Below, in pieces: positions 59,234-64,000 of a DNA stretch of 64,000 nucleotides. The notes under the pieces are model-generated. The model was not told the DNA's origin, made no database searches, and worked only from the letters and a program-made list of their open reading frames with translations. Origin of the DNA: Grifola frondosa (lineage: Eukaryota; Basidiomycota; Agaricomycetes; Polyporales; Grifolaceae). The translations under genes and the position numbers were made by a program. Position 1 is the first letter of the stretch, and every line of letters begins with the position of its first letter. Location: the NCBI GenBank assembly GCA_001683735.1, contig LUGG01000013.1:1240001-1304000 (forward strand), written 5' to 3'.

Positions 59234-59679
59234 CCGGTATGTGGAGGTACGCAGTTGATGGTGTTATTCGTATGTATTCCATGACTTGATGTTGTGTGCA
59301 TCATTTCTAACTGCATCGCTGGTAAATTCAAAGATGATTCCAGTGACTTTGGAAAATTATCGACAGTTGAAATCAGCGATTGTATTTATTTCTGTATGAA
59401 TAAATGGTTTGGAACAATACGCATGAACCACACTTGGTGGAACTTATGTACGGCAGTGCTGTGTATGTTTATGGTGCTGGGGAGAGATTCGAGCTAGCAC
59501 CATGTTCAAAATGTATCGCGATGATATATGTCGATTTCATATATCACGATCCATACTGACATTCATATTACGTCGAAACGCAACCGGTGGTGACTATTTC
59601 ACACTCACTATACTGCGACAAAAAGATATGTCCAACGAATTTATGTCAGACATCTGAGCCGGTGAAGTGTTCTACAGAC
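59234..59679. other. Intergenic, convergent genes
   Basis: 446 bases between two converging genes; nothing recognised. Confidence 0.6.
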
Positions 59680-61027
59680 TTAGATAATACTGTTGCATAT
59701 AGGGCACACGCAATACGAGGGGATGTCCAGCGAGATGAACTCGGCACATTTCTCTGCTGCATCCTCGTCCGTAACCTGCTCCATTGCCTCCTCGATGATC
59801 ATCTCAGGCTGTTCTGGGACGCCAGCATCTGCATGATACTCCCGTATGCTCTGCACAACAATTTCGAAGCTCAGTGGATACCCAGCGCCGTCTAATCCAC
59901 GCTGAATCGGCCATGAGAGCACACGTCCCCATATTGCACTGTAATCATCCTCAGAGCTATGGTGCGCCGCCCAGAGAAAATACGTCTGCTTGGTATCATC
60001 AGGTATCTCTCCAAGTAATGAAGCGATACACCCACAAGTGGAACCACTTTGTGCACTGGGGGCACCAACGGAGGACATCCTGGTCAGGAGAATATTTCCC
60101 ACCTTCCCCGCAGGCGCTGACACAGATATCCACATGTTTCTATAATGCATAATTAGTGCTAGTCAGTCGTTGGGATGATCTCAACATACGTAGATCGACA
60201 TCTCCGATTGCATTCCTAGTACTCGGAGTCCTCTCCAGTATACATCATCAGGACTCATGGGACGCAAGTCGACACGGTCCATGTGGAATTTGACGATGTC
60301 CGACGTACCTGACAGTATATTGTTGTGTTATGAACATTCAATGTTATCTGCATGTGGAAGTGACTTACATTCAATACAAGTGCTGACGTGATAATCCGTG
60401 TGATCGGTCAGTACCAGTTCCCGACGTCCTAACATCGTAATGCCACTGGAGGACAGGGCCGGATTGCTGAGTGTTTTTCACAAGGTACCGAACATTACCC
60501 ACAGATTATCAAGCAGTTTCCTCTGTTTCTTGGATAGCGTCGACTGACAGAAGTCCGAGTATCGATAGAACCATCGCGCCTTAATATAGGCCTGAAGTAC
60601 GATCATGAATTGGCAAAATCGCAACTAGTGACAGATCAAACCCACCTTCCCATTGTCCGATGTGCGAATTTCATCGGCGATGACGTGCCAGTAGTGGTCC
60701 CCATCGATTGTGGCAGTCCTCCAATCCTGCGATGATTTATTGGACATGCTAATTGTCGGGCGTAACATTAAGCTGATTTAGTGATTAATTCATCTGTCAT
60801 CGCGAATACATTGTATGTCCACATACCACGATCCAATCGTGATAGTTGTATCCTCCTCATTCTCATCATCAGATGGTACTATGAAGTGTGACATGATTGC
60901 TATCTATACAGGATACCAGAGTATAGCACAACGTACTTGTCAAAGTCCTCACGGACGATAACTTCTTGAAAGCGGTGGCGGTTGTCATTCTGCTGATAGT
61001 TTGAGGGGTTGAGGATGCCGATCTCAT
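59680..61027 (-). CDS. BAH and PHD-finger protein (chromatin-reader type)
   Basis: BAH domains bind histones or nucleosomes and PHD fingers read histone tails, so this is probably a nuclear protein. Spliced exons read SDDENEEDTTITIGS, then the BAH part: GDHYWHVIADEIRTSDNGK, AYIKARWFYRYSDFCQS, RRELVLTDHTDYHVSTCIE and GTSDIVKFHMDRVDL. A PHD-like finger follows (ICVSACGEGGKYSP, RWCPQCTKWFHLWC), then an unknown C-terminal part with FLWAAHHSSEDDYSAIWGRV and EQPEMIIEEAMEQVTDEDAA, ending CVCPICNSII. The reading shifts inside WFHLWC at a G run (60031-60033): removing one base restores the finger and the downstream frame. Start at 61027 or at the internal ATG 60894. At least six introns. Confidence 0.72.
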
Positions 61028-61588
61028 ACAATAGTTCTCATTATATAATGGACCGGGCCGATGTCCATATTGTTTTCAATGCAGACAATTCAAAAGCTTT
61101 CTTTTTGTTTTTATCGTTATGTGTCATCGTTCTATATGACGTGATGGTGAGTAAAATGTGTCGGCTACATCTACTGCACATAATGTATTGTGGCCTAGAT
61201 ACACTCATTGAATGTATCATTGTCGTCGTGGATCAATTATTGTTATTGTTCATGTGTTGTCACAGAATCATTGACGATTGACAACAATTAAAATGCGCTG
61301 GACGGAATTAAAATCATTACCAGATGTTTGCGGACACTCATGGCAAGGTTGTGAAAACCGTGGCTAGCAATTCTATCAGTGGCTACCTCAGTATTCTTTC
61401 ATGGTGATTCGCAATATCATAGCACGTAATGGAGTATAACCAGTATCAACCGATCTCCATTTGATTATGTTCTCAATACCGACTGCATCCAGGAGGTTTC
61501 ATATATTAGACCGACGATGTTTGGAATAATTGTGAACTTAGGTAGTATCATCCAACATGAATATGACCTGAACAGGAATTTAATCTCG
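61028..61588. other. AT-rich intergenic stretch
   Basis: 561 bases; one hydrophobic 90-aa frame (61009-61281) looks incidental. No supported gene. Confidence 0.5.
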
Positions 61589-63313
61589 CTAACGTATCTT
61601 GCGTCGATCCAGGAATTGAACTAAAGTATCCGCCAATTCATCCATGATATACAGAGCCTCTGCAACGCCATATCCACTGAAAAATGACGCAATCGGGCCA
61701 CGGTCAATTTCGTTTACAAAATAGTCCAACCCACCAATCCCGTTGTGTATTACGGAGACGTCGATGCGTGCGAAAAGGTCCAGTGATGAATGATGGCCTG
61801 GCCCAGCGGTGACCATTTCCTTTGCGACCAAGGCCTTGAGAGTGACCTCTATGAAGTCATAGAGTCCTCGCTTGGCTACTTGGCGCATGCGCATGGTGCC
61901 ACCACCTCCATGTCGATCCAACAGAATGTCCGGATCTTCGTTGCGTTGAAGTGCATCACTGCAGTAGGATATTAATGGCAGAATATATGGCCAACGTCGA
62001 TTCACCCACTAAATCTCCTTCAAGGAATAGATGTCGCTGATATGTCGCCCGTGCAACAGATCATGAGACGGTTTTGTGCCCACGATGGAAATAATCTGGC
62101 CTCCGACCACAAACACCCGCCATTCACCTATACTCTCCAGATATTCAACATAATCCTGAACGAACCATCGTGGCGCCATTGGGTCCTGTGCTGCTGCCCG
62201 TGCCTCCTGGTTCACCTGGCGCCGTTCCTCTCTATTCAATGAGCACGTGAAAAGGTCTATGACGACTTGCATCGCTCATCTCCCTCTTCAGCACTGTATT
62301 CGGTGTGATTTTTATCTTCGGCGTATATGGAATAGTGCATGGACGCTGGGTGTGAGTAATAGAAGCCGCAATGTCATCCAGGTCCCGAATGACATCCAGT
62401 TTTCGGCCAGCATGCCTCCCATCCCATATGTGCGGAACTATTGGGATACGCTTGGATAGTATTTCTAACCGGCGGAGAAATATATTGACGTCAGAGATCT
62501 TGTAATGTTCCTTGATACTGCAGTGGCGATCAGTTCCTACGTAGTGCTTAACGCAAACGACCTGCCTTAAATCGAGCGACAAATCTGCACCTCCCCATAT
62601 CAGATCAAAATCATCGAATTTTGTGTTATAACCTAGGTCATTCGTCCGGTTGCCATTCTTGAGTAGTTTGAAGAACTGTGGGAATGTCATCGCCTGCACA
62701 GTAATTCGTGGATGTTGGAGGAATCGACTGTAGAGGATTATCTTTGCAAATGTGATCAGGATCGCGATGGAGGTTTCAATAATGTAACACTAAAAACCCA
62801 CTTGATCATGTGCATGTACCCGTCTATGTCCTGCAGGTACGGGAGGGTATCTTCCGGTTGAGTGAATGGATCATCGTAGACATACCCTCCCCCACATGCT
62901 GTGGATAGAAAGGCGCAATATCACTCTCCAGAAGGTCCAGTGATGCCCAAGAGGCATTCTTGGGCTGGGATATGATTTCATTCTTGGACCGTACTTGGGC
63001 TGGCTCTAGAACGAATAGAATTCGATATTTTATGTTGTCTAATGGTGGCGTTTTACCTGCTACTGCCGAAAATACAACATAATCTGAGCTCACCATTCTC
63101 CACCTCGGCAAGCCGTTTCTCTATCTGAACCAGCCGAGCGTTGAGTGTAGCTATTCTTTGGTCCATGAGACTGGGCTGGCGATGGCTCTGAAGCACGATA
63201 CGCCCACAGTATGCGGTATTTGAATTAGCTACATGGCGATTTCGGTCCGACATTACCCGCATTTCAACTTCCATCTGATTTGGATCTTGCGTGTGGCTGG
63301 TGCACCCCAACAT
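61589..63313 (-). CDS. ATP-grasp-like protein, function unknown
   Basis: Joined minus-strand exons begin with a coiled coil (IATLNARLVQIEKRLAEVEN). They continue RILFVLEPAQVRSKNEI, YVYDDPFTQPEDTLPYLQD and FDLIWGGADLSLDLRQVVC, then elements of an ATP-grasp fold: a lysine in VLKREMSDASRH, WFVQDYVEYLESIGEWRVFV (the strand after it reads VGGQIISIV), and a metal-site-like end LFARIDVSVIHNGIG with YFVNEIDRGP. ATP-grasp enzymes join carboxylates to amines or thiols through acyl phosphates; the substrate here cannot be told. I recall similar proteins as repeated, unnamed families in mushroom genomes. Six or so introns; start is the first ATG of the coiled-coil exon and is not certain. Confidence 0.55.
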
Positions 63314-63501
63314 TCAGATGTATTACATTGCATATCAATGCGAATTCTGCCAGCAGGAAAATTAAAAATTAACTTGAATTTACTATGCATTTGCTAGAAA
63401 ATTGCTACTGGCCACTTGTTCGATGAATTTGATATCCACGAAAGTCAAATGTGAGAACATGACAAGCGCTGCAATGCGAGCCTGAGTCTAAGTCGTATAA
63501 T

Positions 63502-63744
63502 TTGGCGTATAACCACTGGCGGTCTCGAACAGACATGCCTCAAGCTAACCAACGGGCATCTTCTCGCCGTCGCTGTCCTTCCACATGTGGAGACCCAGCC
63601 CTCTCAGTCCTCCGAGCACGCACTGTTCACCAAGAGCTTCACGGTCCCCTAGCTGATCAATCACTCGAGCTGGATATCACTGACGACCCACTATATGCAA
63701 CCATTGATGATACCTTTAATGAACTTGAATCCAGTGGAGAATAG
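63502..63744 (+). CDS. Short frame, possible first exon of a gene running past the window
   Basis: 80 codons: basic start (RSRTDMPQANQRASSRRRCP), then QELHGPLADQSLELDITDDP and an acidic end. No family recognised. It stops at TAG at 63742-63744. Sequence to 64000 shows no clear continuation. Confidence 0.25.
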   Translation: MAYNHWRSRTDMPQANQRASSRRRCPSTCGDPALSVLRARTVHQELHGPLADQSLELDITDDPLYATIDDTFNELESSGE

Positions 63745-64000
63745 CATATTACTACTGAACTTCCTCTGTATGGTTCACCACCCGCATTTAGGGAGGATAT
63801 CACCACTCACACAGCATACATTCAGGCATTCATCGTTGCATGATATGGAAATAAGCAGACACTTCCCATGTCTTACCAACAATTGTACACTATGAGTGGA
63901 TTCTCCTCTGGAGCACAGAAATATTGGGTCCCAATTGTGAGATAAATATTCGATTCACTGATAGCAAATCTCCATGCGGAATACATCGATATCGTACACT

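Overview
The window looks like a piece of a basidiomycete (Agaricomycetes-type) nuclear genome. Genes are dense and cut by many short GT-AG introns of about 45-80 bases. The proteins are typical eukaryotic housekeeping products. The G-alpha subunit is of the divergent kind I associate with mushroom-forming fungi. The mobile DNA is a Penelope-like retroelement.

Layout. From 1 to about 36 kb is a GC-richer, gene-dense housekeeping block: an Ariadne-type RBR ubiquitin ligase (cut by the window start), an Hsp110/Sse1 chaperone, cytoplasmic lysyl-tRNA synthetase, a long proline/arginine-rich low-complexity protein, the PX protein SNX3, two unrecognised small genes, a divergent G-alpha subunit, the ribosome-assembly GTPase NOG1, an M24 Xaa-Pro aminopeptidase, an MFS sugar porter and the mitochondrial GTP/GDP carrier GGC1. 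Several pairs are divergent (LysRS/low-complexity gene, G-alpha/NOG1) or convergent (NOG1/aminopeptidase).

From about 37.9 kb the character changes to AT-richer, repeat-rich sequence. It holds short direct and tandem duplications, a minisatellite (39.3-40.1 kb), an F-box-like pseudogene, and a complete Penelope-like element (41,386-45,764, minus strand). That element has perfectly identical 152-base terminal repeats, and each repeat folds into a type I hammerhead ribozyme. Degenerate 150-base repeats and gene relics follow.

From 50 to 64 kb is an accessory gene set with no housekeeping members: a giant protein of about 1450 aa with a Ulp1-like cysteine-protease head, a small upstream gene that may be its 5' exons, a 121-base tandem array in which every unit carries a full intron plus a cysteine-rich exon, an unrecognised basic protein, a BAH-PHD chromatin-reader protein and an ATP-grasp-like protein. 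This could be cargo or a relic of a large mobile element, but no termini are visible.

Single-base indels at or near short homopolymers interrupt at least six otherwise well-conserved reading frames. This points to uncorrected assembly errors rather than real gene loss, so exon boundaries below should be read with that in mind. All gene spans include introns.
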